Shown here piece after piece: positions 1 to 11,291 of a stretch of 64,000 nt of DNA. Each line of letters opens with the position of its first letter. Position 1 is the stretch's first letter. A model generated the notes under the pieces. That model did no database searches. It was not told where the DNA came from and saw only the letters and a list, made by a program, of their open reading frames with translations. Source of the DNA: Girardinichthys multiradiatus (Eukaryota > Chordata > Actinopteri > Cyprinodontiformes > Goodeidae). Position numbers and translations under genes: made by a program. The DNA is taken from NCBI RefSeq assembly GCF_021462225.1, contig NC_061812.1, forward strand, positions 45,365,363 through 45,429,362. Reading direction: 5' to 3'.

Positions 1-1295
1 TAAGTGGCGGAGGAAAGCATTTCTGTTAAACAGAGTCAATAATTCACACAAGTACCATAGCACCTTGGGGTAATATCACACCAGCTGAAAAAACATAAGT
101 GGGTATTTATTGAATATCTGTCACTGGCTCCTATTTCTATAGCAAGCATAACGGAAAGACATCAAAAGCCTGAAGACACTGTCCAACATGGACCGCTCGC
201 TACAAATCCATGATGTATGCAAAACATTAAAGCTGCTGTTTTAATAAATTCAACCTTAAAGGCTAAAAAATAATCTGAATGTCATCCACAAAATAGCAGC
301 ATTGTGACAGACACACAGTGTCTACTGGGACCTGATTAGGTGAGGGTTGAGCCATGTGTCACACCTGGTTCCCTGTTCAAGGAACACTTACAGTAGCTAT
401 AATGAATAGAGCTTGATGGACTATTTGAATGTCACCCTATACCACGAGAGGTATCATCCAATTTGGCACTGTGTTATAATGATGTCAGGGAAGAGCCATG
501 AATTTTGGGTGGGTAATCAAAAGGAAAGGAGCAGAGTTATAGATATATGTGACATTAAGAGAAGAAAAAAATAATAAATAAAGCAAATCCTTTCATTGCC
601 AATAGAAATTCAAGTTAAATATATATATATTTTTTTAGTTTGGAAGCAATGCTTATATATTGACTGCAAGCATAAAATTACATTTCTTCAAATAAACAAA
701 CAGGAAACACAGGTAAGCATTTGTCCAATAAAGAGGCACCTCTTTGGCTTCTTATTTGCCTTCCTTGACAGGCAGGAGCTCATTGACAGCACAGCTAAGA
801 TCTGGCATCATCACCCGAGGCCAGTCTTGGAAACACTTCTCTTTTCAGCCTGTGTCACAGTGCAACATTGACCTGGTAATGGCTTTTCTTCTTGCATTTA
901 GCACAAAGGAAGGCCCCGTTAACAACATGACAACTCGATCGCCTTATTATTTTTTGTCATTTAGGAATATTTCACAATTATAGTGTGCTGGATTGTGAAC
1001 CCAGTGATTATGTGATGAATTGAAAGAGGTTGCAAGGTCATTTTTTGGAGGAATAGATATGGTATATGGGGTGAAGCTTTTTTAAGAGTAGACGTGAGTT
1101 GCAGTGTCTATGAAGAAGTGCACGGATGAGGTTGTTTCATCCCTGCAAAAGAAGGGAAAAAAATGGGGGGGGGGGGGGCTTGCCTTCTCCTCTCTCTGTA
1201 AATTTCTTGTCCATGTCAGATGGTGGGTCAGCATGATCTATTGCCTGGCTGGCTCACAGAGAGCTCAGCCAAGACCACAAGAGAGTTATTGAACC
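1..1295. other. No gene recognised; AT-rich sequence with a G14 run
   Basis: I see no conserved coding motif, RNA gene or repeat family that I can name here. Short open frames near 596-983 have no domain signature. A run of 14 G residues lies at 1165-1178. Confidence 0.5.
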
Positions 1296-1363
1296 AGAAT
1301 ATATATTTTTACCTTATTCTTCATTTACGGGATAATGAAGAATAAGGTAAAAATATATATTCT
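1296..1363. repeat. Perfect 30-bp inverted repeat (hairpin, 8-nt loop)
   Basis: Positions 1296-1325 are the exact reverse complement of 1334-1363; the loop is TACGGGAT. The arms are AT-rich and include ATATATATTTTTACC. The right arm ends exactly where a truncated SINE begins (1364). A perfect 30-bp palindrome in otherwise decayed sequence suggests a recent template-switch or foldback event. Confidence 0.9.
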
Positions 1364-1497
1364 CTTATATGTGTGTTGCCCTGCGATGAACTGGTGACCT
1401 GTCCAGGGCGTACCCTGCCTCTCGCCCATAGACTGCTGGAGATAGGCACCAGCTTCCCCGCGACCCACTATGGAATAAGCAGTAGAAAATGACTGAC
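1364..1497 (+). mobile_element. 5'-truncated tRNA-type SINE (3' body)
   Basis: This matches the 3' part of the complete SINE at 22102-22468, with the shared blocks GTGTGTTGCCCTG, CTGTCCAGGG and CTCGCCCATAGACTGCTGG and a tail ending in GACTGACT. The tRNA-like head is absent. It abuts a perfect hairpin on its left. Confidence 0.8.
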
Positions 1498-1629
1498 TAT
1501 ATATTCTCTTTGGGGTGAAATGCCACACAACAATGTAAAGGACAATATCTGATAATGTTTTGATTTGATCATATGACATACACAGTTTTTAAAAGTATAT
1601 ATTTTTTCTTACAATGATTTATTTACATA

Positions 1630-2510
1630 GGCCTGCAACAGTGTTCATACCCTTTCAGCTTTCACATTGTGTCACATTAAAACCAAAAACCTCAATTGGC
1701 TTTATGTGATACAACATCATAAAGTCATGCATAATCATAAAATGCAAGGACAATGAAACAATAAATGTAATAAGTGTGGAATGTATTTGTATTTAACCCT
1801 AAGTCAGTAGTAGTTGTCTATCAGTGTTACATATCCAGAGACTAAAATCTTTTACCCATTATTCTTTTCTAAATAACTCAAGCTAAGACAGATTAGATGG
1901 AGAGCTTCTGTGAAGAGAAATCTTTGAATCTTGTCACAGATTGTCAGTTGGTTATACAATATGTCTGGAATCTGACTAGGCCATTCTATCCCTTATGCTT
2001 CAATCTAAATATTTAAATTTCAGTGTAGGATTGATGTTTAGGGTCATCCTGCTGGAAGATGAGCCTCCACCCCTGTCTGAAGTCTTTTACAGCCACAAAA
2101 TGTTTTTTTCAAAACTTTGTTTCACTCTCTTTATCTTCATATCAACTCTGACCGGCTTCCCTGTCCCTACTGACGAAAAGCCCACAGCATGATGCTGCAA
2201 CATCCACATTTTACTGTTGGGATTGCATGTTGAAGGTAATAGGGTTCATTCCTAGCATAGCAATCTGAATCTGAGCCAAAACATTTCATTTTGGTCCCAT
2301 CTGACAACAGCACCTTCTTCCATGAATTTGCTGTGTCCTCTACATGTTTCATTTACAAACTTCACTTATGGCTTATAATTTTGTTCTTGCCACTCTTCCA
2401 TAGAGGCCAATTTTGCGGAGTGCACAACAAATAGTTGTCCCGTCTGAATATTCTCCAAACTTGGTCTCAGGGTCTCAACTGTTTCCTTACAGATGCTGGT
2501 TTCTGACAAT
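1630..2510 (-). mobile_element. Decayed Tc1-like transposon, family A
   Basis: The minus strand carries recognisable Tc1 transposase pieces: a catalytic-core block at 2167-2352 and, further right, the segment encoding the linker between DNA-binding and catalytic domains. The left edge (GTTCATACCC) resembles the terminal repeat of fish Tc1 elements. The same family occurs in the opposite orientation at 5245-6105. Ends are approximate; many substitutions and indels make it inactive. Confidence 0.7.
2167..2352 (-). pseudogene. Tc1 transposase core fragment
   Basis: The 61-codon frame contains WKKVLLSDGTKMKCFG, which fits the Tc1 motif around the first catalytic Asp (usually SDETK; here SDGTK, keeping the Asp). 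It is followed by PTVKCGCCSIMLW, a decayed form of the glycine-rich PTVKHGGGSIMLW-like block. DNA-binding and C-terminal parts are not in frame. It is a dead transposase relic. Confidence 0.75.
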
Positions 2511-2525
2511 TACGTTATTGTAGCG

Positions 2526-3177
2526 CATGTAAAACACAAATGAGTAAACGATGCACTGATCAGGTGTAGAACATTTAGGCTTATAGAATCACTGGATGAC
2601 CCCTAATATAAAAGACTCTACTGACCAATTTAATGAAAGCGTTGGACATCAGAGTAACAATGCCGGTGAGATTTGGAGCAGAAACTGCAAAGTCTAACCT
2701 AAATGCTGGTTGAATTAAATTTTTTTAATCACAGTTTTTCTCACAAGCAGGCTTTTCCTACTAGGGTTAATTTCAGGTGGACTGGGCTCACCCCAGTGTG
2801 TATTTAAATCGCTCCACAGGGTACTAGTTTGCCTCCAAGCTACTTCACTCAGACTTCACCTCCCCTCTCTTCCTTCACTTCAGTGGATAAATAAATAGAT
2901 AATTATTCACTTCATGAACTCATATTGATGTTAGAGATATTTCAATCCCTAGTTTTGTTTTGGGTAGATATTATGTTATGCATGATGTCAGAGTCTGGGA
3001 TTCCAAACATTGTGGCATAGCTCTTTAGCAGCTATTGGCTGCCTTGTGCTCGTTTTTGTTTTCTTTCAGACTGTTTTAAAGTCTTTTTCTATTTTAGACT
3101 TGGACTTGGTAGACATGTTTTGCCCAACACTGAACGAGTCACTTAAATGTGTAGAGGGAGCGGTGAGGATTTACATA
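2526..3177. other. No feature recognised
   Basis: AT-rich sequence without long frames or repeats that I can name. Confidence 0.45.
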
Positions 3178-3179
3178 TA

Positions 3180-4412
3180 GGTACATCTCAAAAAATATGA
3201 ATGTTGTCACACATAAGGTGAAGTATTTTATGGTTTTATTTATTGTAATTTTGGTTATCATGGCTTACAGATAATGAAAACTCAAAATTCAGTATCTCAA
3301 AAAATTAGGATATTACATAAGATCAATAAAACAATTATATTTTAAATAGGAATGTCCAGCTTCTGAAATGTATGTTCATTTCTGAAAAGTATGTTAATTT
3401 CTATGAACTCAATGGTTGGGGCTTCTTTTGCATGAATTACTGCAACAATGTGGCATGGAATAGAATTCAATGAAGCACAGTAACACCACTGAACCAGCTT
3501 ATGGTACCTTTGGCAGTGTGGACTTGGTACCAAGTCCTGTTGGATAATAAAATCAGCATCTTCATGAAGCTTGCCAGCAGAAGGAAGCATGAGATGCTCT
3601 AAAACTTCATTGTAGATGGCTGCGTTGACTCTGGACCAACAACAGCATGGCACCTAAAACATCACTGACTGTGAAGCTTCACACTGGACATCAGGCAATG
3701 TGGATTCTGTGCCGCTCCACTTTTGCTCCAGACTCTGGGACCTTCATTTCCAAATGAAATGCAAACTTTACTTTCATCTGAAAAGAGGACTTTGGACCAC
3801 TATGCAACAGTCCAGTTCTGTTTCTCTTTTCCCCAGGTAACACCCTTTTGATATTGTCTCTTGTTCAGAAGTGGCTTGGACATGAGGAATGTGACATTTG
3901 TAGCTGATTTGATGTGTAGACACCAGCCTCAGTCTATTTTTGTGAAGCTCCCCAGAATTCTAGAATTAACCTTTCCCTCTCACACTTTTTCCTTACATTC
4001 AGCTGTCTATGAAAATTGTTGGATACAGCACCATGAACAACCAGCTTCTTTAGCATTGACATTTTCTGGCTATGTCTCCTTGTGGAGAGTGTCAGTGACT
4101 GTCCTCTGGACATTGACCAAGTCAGCAGTCGTCCCCATGATTGTGTCGCCTACTGACCAAGACTGAGAGACCATTTAGAGGCTTTAGTTTTAAGGTAATT
4201 ATCTGAATAGTGTGTGAGTTCTCAGTATTTTACTTTTTCACAATAATCAAATTTTCTGAGACACTGAGTTTTAGGTTTTTCAATATTTGTAAGTCAAAAT
4301 CATCAAAAGTACAGAACCAAATGGTTGAAATATTTCACTCTGTGTAATGAATCTATATAATATGAGTTTAACATTCTGAAAGGAATGACATTCTAACTTT
4401 TTAAGATGTACC
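3180..4412 (-). mobile_element. Tc1-like transposon, family B, with TIRs and TA target
   Basis: The left end reads TA-GGTACATCTCAAAAA and the right end TTTTTAAGATGTACC-TA, so terminal inverted repeats and a duplicated TA target dinucleotide (3178-3179, 4413-4414) are visible. Transposase pieces lie on the minus strand. The length (about 1.23 kb) is below the usual 1.5-1.6 kb of fish Tc1 elements, consistent with internal deletions. A deletion derivative of the same family sits at 5613-5984. Confidence 0.8.
3342..3653 (-). pseudogene. Tc1 transposase C-terminal fragment with deletion
   Basis: The frame includes VNAAIYNEVLEHLMLPSAG and FIIQQDL, which match the Tc1 catalytic core around the second Asp, then jumps to IVAVIHAKEAPT, the extreme C-terminus. 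The block that normally holds the catalytic Glu (PDLNPIENLW-like) is deleted between them, so this copy cannot encode an active enzyme. Confidence 0.75.
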
Positions 4413-4414
4413 TA

Positions 4415-5244
4415 TAAAACCCACTTATTGATGTCAGATGCATGTGAGGCCGACTCAGTCAAAAATCTCTCTGAAAAGACATTCTGTGAAGACAGCACGA
4501 TAACATTTATTAGGAGTCATACACATGGGTGTTTTTAATGATTAAGGACCAATTAAAATGCCGCTCATTAGACGCTGTAATAGCTAGTGTCTGTTGGGTG
4601 TTGGGAGTGTCAACGCTTTTATAAAAGTCTGACTGCTGTGAAAACAATATTTATCAGAGCTGTTTTGACATAATTTATCTTCACATTGGAGTTCAGTGTG
4701 AACAGAGACAAAGCCATAACTGATGTTGTACACTGAGGAAAACAACACAGCTTACAAGGTGAACCTGATTCGTGGCTACTGAGCATGGAGCGTGTGGAAC
4801 AAATAATACATAGGGAATTGCCAGCGATGCACTGAAGCACCGACGTTCTGTCGGATCCAGCTGCTTCCTGTCAACAGCTTTAGTGTAAGATAAGAATCCG
4901 GCTGCACACAGATAATTTAGGAGGGAGGGAGTAAAAGAGATTTCCTGTTTTCTGTACTCAGGTGAAAAATAGGCTTACCTGGCCTGTCATTTCAGACATA
5001 CTGTGCTAGTGTTGAAATATTGAAACTCACAATGTATTAGCAATCAGGGCTTATTCAGAATGACCATAGCGTGATTATGACACAGAACACAGAATAAATG
5101 ACAGGGTAAGTAATAAGATGCAGGCTTCAGTCTGGTTATACCAGCTATGAAGGTGTTGCTAAAATACAACACTGCCACTTGGGTGTGTCTAATCTCAGTA
5201 TTACTCCACAAATGTTTCAATTAAGCTCTTAAACAATATCTCGA
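4415..5244. other. No feature recognised
   Basis: No domain, terminal repeat or RNA gene was identified. An open frame at 4619-4840 (minus) has no recognisable motif. Confidence 0.4.
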
Positions 5245-5612
5245 CGTTTGATCATCTCATTTCATCCAAAAGTGGAGAGGGTATTGTATGACTACAAACC
5301 CACCAGAACATGGCCATCCAATGTAAATCTGACAGGCCAGGCAAGGAAAGCAATAAATGGAGATGCACCCAAGATGCCCATGGTAACTCTGGAGAAGCTG
5401 TAGAAATCCACAGCTCAGGTGGATTGGTTGATTGGATAACTAGTGGCCTTGCTCTCCACAAAGCTAGGTCTAATGAAAAAGTGGCAAGAAGAAAGGCAAA
5501 GCTGAAAGAAAGCCATAAGAAGTTCCAGTTTGTCACAAGCCATGTGGGCCCACATCAAACATTAGAAGAAGTTGTTCTGGTCAGGTAAGACCAAAACTGA
5601 CCTTTCTGTCTT

Positions 5613-5984
5613 ATATACAGTGTCCTAGAAAATTATCTTACAATAAGATTAATAAAAAAAATTATATTTTAAATAGAAATGTCAGGCTTCTGAAAAGTAT
5701 GTTAATTTATATGCACTCAACACTTAGTTGGTCTTCCTTTTGCATGAATTACTGCATCAATGTTCCATGACATGGAAGAGATCAGCCTGTTGTTTTGCTG
5801 AGGTGTAATTGAAAACCAGAGTGCTTTGATAGCTGCTTTCAGGTCATCTGCATTGTTGGGTCTGGTGTCTCTCATCTTCCTCTTGGCAGTACTCCAAATA
5901 TTTTCTATGGCATTCAGGTCTGGCCAGTTTGTTGCCCAGTCTAGCACAGTAACACCATTGGACCAGCTTGTGTGTGACGGAACA
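5613..5984 (-). mobile_element. Tc1-like family B deletion derivative nested in family A
   Basis: The segment AATTATATTTTAAATAG-AATGTC-GCTTCTGAAA also occurs in the family B element near 3333-3365, followed by a transposase C-terminus on the minus strand. It replaces no family A sequence that I can detect, so it looks like a nested insertion. Exact borders are uncertain because the ends have decayed. Confidence 0.65.
5717..5947 (-). pseudogene. Tc1 transposase C-terminus with catalytic Glu
   Basis: Seventy-six codons with the ordered Tc1 C-terminal signature: LDWATNWPDLNAIENIW (the E of IEN is the third catalytic residue), KRKMRDTRPNNADDLKAAIK, ITPQQNNRLISSM and AVIHAKGRPTK. N-terminal domains are missing. 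It supplies the block that is deleted from the family B copy at 3180-4412. Confidence 0.85.
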
Positions 5985-6264
5985 GTAACACGTTTCCCAC
6001 CATGAAATTTGGTGGTGGCAGCATCATGTTATGCGTATATTTTTTACAATAAAGACAGGGAAGCTGATCAAAGTTAATGAGAAGATGAAGGATGAAGCTT
6101 TCATTTTCTCATCAAGAAACTACTTAAATCTGCAGGGTTGTTAGTGTACATTTAATACATTTTTCATCTAAAAGAATTGTGTAAATGCAGTTATATTTTA
6201 TTCAGATATTCAGTCATTATTTAGTCAGATATTTATAAACAAATGTTAAAAATCAATTATTGGG

Positions 6265-6331
6265 GCCTGCCATAGCAATGCATAGGAGAGCAGTGCATTG
6301 CATTGCTCTCCTGTGCATTGCTATAGCAGGC
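6265..6331. repeat. Imperfect 32-bp hairpin
   Basis: Positions 6265-6296 pair with 6300-6331 with three non-Watson-Crick positions (6271/6325, 6283/6313, 6293/6303; two are G-T). The arm contains ATAGCAATGCA and AGGAGAGCA. It heads a CpG-richer block (6380-7030). Confidence 0.8.
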
Positions 6332-7073
6332 ACCTATTACTATTCACCTCTAAACTGGACTCTTTATTTATTTTTCTTCCGTCTCCGTTAATGCGGCCCG
6401 AACCGCAGCGTGCACCCCCACAATATATACATCAAAACGTCCGGCTCGGTCCCGTGAGGTGTGCTATTACCTTTATTGCCGTTTCGAGTTACCATGGCGA
6501 CGTAATTTACAAAAATCCCCCCCCCCAAATCCCCATAGGAATGAATGGAGTCAGGGGCGGAAGGAATCCTCAAAATTCACTGTTTTTGAAGCTCTACTGT
6601 ATCGCCATACTTTCACCTAGAAACACAGTTTGACTTTCAGTTTGTAGAAACATGCGCCGGCTCTTCAGAAGTGAAAACGGTTTGTTGATAACTGCTACGG
6701 TTTCTGTAAAATTAGACTCCAAGCGACACAAAGTTTGCGAGAAAATCACACTCTTAACAGTGGAGATGGCAGTCAATAGAGTGTAGAAAGAGGGGATTTT
6801 TTAAGGAAAAATTAGTTTTAACTGGCTCTCACGGCCACAGATTTCGTTCTACAGTCACAATTTTTGTTCAGATTGTAGGGCCGGGCCTCTGCTTTCACAC
6901 AATAATTTCAAAATTGTTCTAGGTCTCATAGATTTCTGTCAAAACACTCTCGATCGCCAAGAGTCAGTAGTTTTCTGTAGGCCTTCTCCCATGTATTTTC
7001 AATGAGAGCTTGACCTGTAATCCATGAGTGACACCATTTATTTTCATAATCCTATTTTATACTATGAATGACA
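6332..7073. repeat. Unclassified dispersed repeat, CpG-bearing
   Basis: About 650 bp with more CpG than its AT-rich flanks (AAAACGTCCGGCTCGG, TTGCCGTTTCGAGTTACC) and no coding signature. The hairpin to its left may be its terminus. I believe this type of sequence is repeated in fish genomes, but this window has only one copy, so the repeat status is inference. Confidence 0.35.
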
Positions 7074-7075
7074 TA

Positions 7076-8623
7076 CAGGTCCTTCTCAAAATATTAGCAT
7101 ATTGTGATAAAGTTCATTATTTTCCATAATGTCATGATGAAAATTTAACATTCATATATTTTAGATTTATTGCACACTAACTGAAATATTTCAGGTCTTT
7201 TATTGTCTTAATACGGATGATTTTGGCATACAGCTCATGAAAACCCAAAATTCCTATCTCACAAAATTAGCACATCATTAAAAGGGTCTCTAAACGAGCT
7301 ATGAACCTAATCATCTGAATCAACGAGTTAACTCTAAACACCTGCAAAAGATTCCTGGGGCCTTTAAAACTCCCATCCTGGTCCATCACTCAAAACCCCA
7401 ATCATGGGTAAGACTGCCGACCTGACTGCTGTCCAGAAGGCCACTATTGACACCCTCAAGCAAGAGACACAGAAAGAAATTTATGTACGAATAGGCTGTT
7501 CCCAGAGTGCTGTATCAAGGCACCTCAGTGGGAAGTCTGTGGGAAGAAAAAAGTGTGGCAGAAAACGCTGCACAACGAGAAGAGGTGACCGGACCCTGAG
7601 GAAGATTTTGGAGAAGGGCCAATTCCAGACCTTGGGGGACCTGCGGAAGCAGTGGACTGAGTCTGGAGTAGAAACATCCAGAGCCACCGTGCACAGGTGT
7701 GAGCAGGAAATGGGCTACAGGTGCCACATTCCCTAGACCTGGGCTACAGAGAAGCAGCACTGGACTGTTGCTCAGTGGTCCAAAGTACTTTTTTCGGATG
7801 AAAGCAAATTCTGCATGTCATTCGGAAATCAAGGTGCCAGAGTCTGGAGGAAGACTGGGGAGAAGGAAATGCCAAAATGCCAGAAGTCCAGTGTCAAGTA
7901 CCCGCAGTCAGTGATGATCTGCTGCTGGTGTTGGTCCACTGTGTTTTATCAAGGGCAGGGTCAATGCAGCTAGCTATCAGGAGATTTTGGAGCACTTCAT
8001 GCTTCCATCTGCTGAAATGCTTTATGGAGATGAAGATTTCATTTTTCAGCACGACCTGGCACCTGCTCACAGTGCCAAAACCACTGGTAAATGGTTTACT
8101 GACCATGGTATCACTGTGCTCAATTGGCCTGCCAACTCTCCTGACCTGAACCCCATAGAGAATCTGTGGGATATTGTGAAGAGAACGTTGAGAGACTCAA
8201 GACCCAACACTCTGGATGAGCTAAAGGCCGCTATCGAAGCATCCTGGGCCTCCATAAGACCTCAGCAGTGCCACAGGCTGATTGCCTCCATGCCACGCCG
8301 CATTGAAGCAGTCATTTCTGCAAAAGGATTCCCGACCAAGTATTGAGTGCATAACTGTACATGATTATTTGAAGGTTGACGTTTTTTGTATTAAAAACAC
8401 TTTTCTTTTATTGGTCGGATGAAATATGCTAATGTTGTGAGATAGTACTTTTGGGTTTTCATGAGCTGTATGCCACAATCATCCGTATTAAGACAATAAC
8501 AGACCTGAAATATTTCAGTTAGTGTGCAATGAATCTAAAATATATGAATGTTAAATTTTCATCATGACATTATGGAAAATAATGAACTTTATCAGAATAT
8601 GCTAATATTTTGAGAAGGACCTG
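7076..8623 (+). mobile_element. Near-full-length Tc1-like transposon, family C
   Basis: Terminal inverted repeats are clear: CAGGTCCTTCTCAAAATATT at the left and the inverse at the right, with the homology running about 90 bp inward (TTCATTATTTTCCATAATG). A TA target lies at 7074-7075; the right flank reads TCTA instead of TA. Length is 1548 bp, normal for fish Tc1. It encloses one transposase reading region broken by a stop and a frameshift. A 5' half of the same family lies at 31565-32143 on the minus strand. Confidence 0.92.
7404..8346 (+). pseudogene. Tc1-family transposase (DD34E), broken in two places
   Basis: Cut-and-paste transposase acting on the flanking inverted repeats in the nucleus. 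The first block (7404-7733) starts MGKTADLTAVQKATID and holds the paired helix-turn-helix DNA-binding domain with an intervening basic stretch (GRKKCGRKR). A stop (7734-7736) follows. The same frame resumes with WTVAQWSKVLFSDESKF (first catalytic Asp). A frame change near 7916-7925 leads to 7987-8346, with FQHDLAPAH (second Asp) and NPIENLW (Glu); exactly 34 residues separate them, the Tc1 DD34E spacing. The C-terminus AKGFPTKY is intact. Both lesions look like small deletions, so all catalytic residues survive but the protein is not expressible. Confidence 0.92.
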
Positions 8624-8794
8624 TCTATCAGGGAAGACACAGGTGTATGGCATGCCACAGATTGCACTGCACAGCAGCAGCCACCAGGTGCATCTAATCT
8701 GCTGATTGCAGCCAGGGAGACAGGGTAGAGCAGACGTGCCAGAATCATAACACCCCATGCTGCCTAATAATTTTACCAATTGGAAGCATATATA

Positions 8795-10310
8795 TATAGT
8801 AAAGAGAAGTGGCCCACGCACTGAACCCTCCGCAATTAACCCTGGAGTTTAAGATGATTTATTATTTACATGAACAAACTGGAATCTTATCGACAAATAA
8901 GACTTAAACCAGCCTAGTGCTGTTCCCCTGATCCCTACAGCATATTCCAGCCTTTCTAAGAGAATATTGTGATCGACTGTATCAAATGCAGCACTGAGAT
9001 CTAACAGGACAAGTACAGACACAAGTCTATCATCTGAAGCCAGGAGAATATCATTAATGACTTTCACCAGAGCTGTTTTAATGCTATGATGAGCTCTGAA
9101 ACCTGAGTGAAACTCTTCAAACAGATCATTACTGTGTAAATGCTCTTTTCTTAAGAATTTTAGATAAGAAAATAGATTTTAAATATCTGTAATTTAGTAA
9201 GTCATCCTGATGAAGCAAAGGTTTCTTTAGTAAAGGTTTAATTACAGCTACCTTAAAAGCCTGTGGTACATATCCATTTACTAAGGATAGATTAATCATA
9301 TATAAAATGGGGCTGGCAATGAAAAGAAACACTTCCTTAAATAAATTGGTTGGGGTTCGGTCTAACATACAAGTTAAAGGTTTAGATGAAGCTAATATTT
9401 TTGATAACTCAGGAAGCTCCACTGGAACAAAACAGTCCAAACACAGATCAAGTTCTACAGTTACTTCCAATGCTGCCTCACTTACTAAGGATGAAGTAAT
9501 CATGTTCACCAATGATTGCCAATGATTTTATTTTCTATAGAATCAATTTTATTCTAAAAGAATACAATCAATTCATCACTGCTGAGAGCTGGGGGAATGG
9601 ATGGCTCAACAGAGCTATGACTCTGTGTAAGTTTAGCAACTGTACTAAACAGAAAACTAGTATTGTTATTATTCTCTTCTATTAATGATGATAAATAATT
9701 ATTCAACAGTAGACTGTTTTTCCAGATTAAGTAGGATTCCTCTAGGTGTTTGGGCATAATTTTCTCTCCAATTTTCTATAATTGTGCTTTAAAGTACGCA
9801 GCTCTGAATTAAAACAGGGAGCCAGCCTCCTATCAATATCAGGGGGATTACATTGTCTAATGCACTACGCAATGAGGAAGTGACACTATGAACAACAGAA
9901 ACAATTTGCGAATGGGGAAGAAACAAAATTATTGCCCTCCAGTGTGTTGTCTGTGATAATAGGAAAATTAAAAATGAAACAGATTCTTTAAAGGTTGTTA
10001 CAGCATTGTCTGATAATGATCTACTGATAATGACATTTTCTTTCAGGTGTGGAGTACTTAGTTAAACTAAATTCAACGGTTATTAACAGACAGGACTGGG
10101 TTATGAGGAAATATTGTTATTTCTTCACATTCAAGTTGTAGCTATTAATTGGTCTGGGACTGAACAATAAATCAGACTGAAAGATGGTTGCTACTCCTCT
10201 TCCTCGCCCAGTATTTCAAGGTATATGAAAATGTAAATAATTAGAAGGAGTTGACTCATTTGTTGTATCATAATCCTCTTTCTACAGCCAGGTAGTACCG
10301 GCCCAATGTC
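8795..10310 (-). mobile_element. L2-type LINE fragment (non-LTR retrotransposon)
   Basis: The minus strand encodes consecutive reverse-transcriptase pieces in correct order over 8849-9757, with non-coding or decayed upstream sequence continuing to about 10310. Fish L2-like LINEs move by target-primed reverse transcription. No 3' tail is seen at the left edge, so the copy lacks its 3' end. It lies immediately downstream of the Tc1 at 7076-8623. Confidence 0.75.
8849..9757 (-). pseudogene. LINE reverse transcriptase, three frames
   Basis: Reading right to left: 9757-9554 (region before the RT domain); 9512-9129 with PTNLFKEVFLFIASP, YVPQAFKVAVIKPLLKKP and a decayed NYR block (RT motifs around the fingers); 9067-8849 with [21 protein letters not shown], the classic LINE RT motif A region containing the catalytic Asp. 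The YADD-type motif and the rest of the palm are missing. Frames are separated by stops and shifts, so it is dead. Confidence 0.85.
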
Positions 10311-10974
10311 TAATGTTAAGTGATTCAGTTTTTATCTGGGGCAGACAAAATCCTCATTACAACTTCCCTGAAGAAAATATCATAGCAAATGCATGAAAAA
10401 ACATTTTTTATACAAAATTTGTGGTTTATCTTAAAAAATGAACCACCAAATTGACGTACTAATGTATTAGTAATAAAAACCAAATGTGACTGTAACAAAA
10501 ACACTTCAAATACCCTTGGCATCTTATTAACTTATCTTAGGAGCTATTTTAAGTAATCTCATCAGAAAAGTAGTTATTTCCACACCTGACACTATAAAGC
10601 CCTCATGTTTAATAAAAATGACTGAATGTTTTTAGACATCAAATGAGCTGAGGCATTGTTAGTGCCTTCTTTATACTTCAGGAGACCGACTTGTGTGCAG
10701 ATGACATCCTTTCTTCTCACATTTGCACTTGCCTTTTCATTTCTATCTCGGTTGTGGTGTTATTTGGAAATATTCAAATGGTGTGCCCTTTTATTTCTTT
10801 GTTTTTCTATTTTTGTTTCTTTAAAGCTTTATTTTCTGAATTGAAGGATGGCTCCATTTTGTTTAGTTTAATATAAACATCCAGTAAGGGATGCATTAAT
10901 CACCAAGCTAAAAAATGCAGAAGAAAAAAAAAACATTAAGTGCAAAATGAAAACTTGTGATCTCATTTGAATCT
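10311..10974. other. No feature recognised
   Basis: AT-rich sequence with hydrophobic-looking short frames near 10656-10876 that lack any motif. Confidence 0.4.
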
Positions 10975-11120
10975 AATTAACCAGATATGAAATTTCACAT
11001 GTAAGATATGTGAAACGCATGGATAATATGTTTTACGTGTGGGCAGCATGTGGACTTCGAATATGTTGATGGTATAATATGTGAATCACATGAGAACTGT
11101 CATGTGCAAATGATAAATAC
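10975..11120. repeat. ACATGTG-rich degenerate motif cluster
   Basis: Repeated CACATG, CATGTG and TATGTGAA words (TTTCACATGTAAGATATGTG, TATAATATGTGAATCACATG) resemble the larger array at 13640-13763 and 16517-17035. Units are too diverged for a firm period. Confidence 0.4.
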
Positions 11121-11189
11121 TGTAGATAGACTGAATTAATATAGTACATAGTCATACTGTAGACTCAAACAATTTTTACACTTCTAAAA

Positions 11190-11233
11190 AGATATGGTCT
11201 ATATATAGATATATAGATATATATCTATATATA

Positions 11234-11288
<55 letters not shown>
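11190..11288. repeat. AT dinucleotide microsatellite
   Basis: ATAT/TATA runs, longest at about 11242-11288. A Tc1-type element starts directly after its last TA. Confidence 0.9.

Positions 11289-11291
<3 letters not shown>

Larger units (their letters stand above)
5245..6105 (+). mobile_element. Tc1-like transposon, family A, split by an insertion
   Basis: Left part (5245-5612): the linker region of a Tc1 transposase (DNA with GATGCCCATGGTAACTCTGG and CAAGCCATGTGGG), ending where the first catalytic motif would begin. Right part (5985-6105): the glycine-rich block (GGTGGTGGCAGCATCATG) and the following core. Between them lies an unrelated-family Tc1 fragment on the opposite strand, so the two halves are one element interrupted by another. 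Confidence 0.7.

Noticed and set aside
7481..7687. Minus-strand ORFs across the Tc1 DNA-binding domain
   Set aside because: Shadows of the plus-strand transposase, which has clear motifs.
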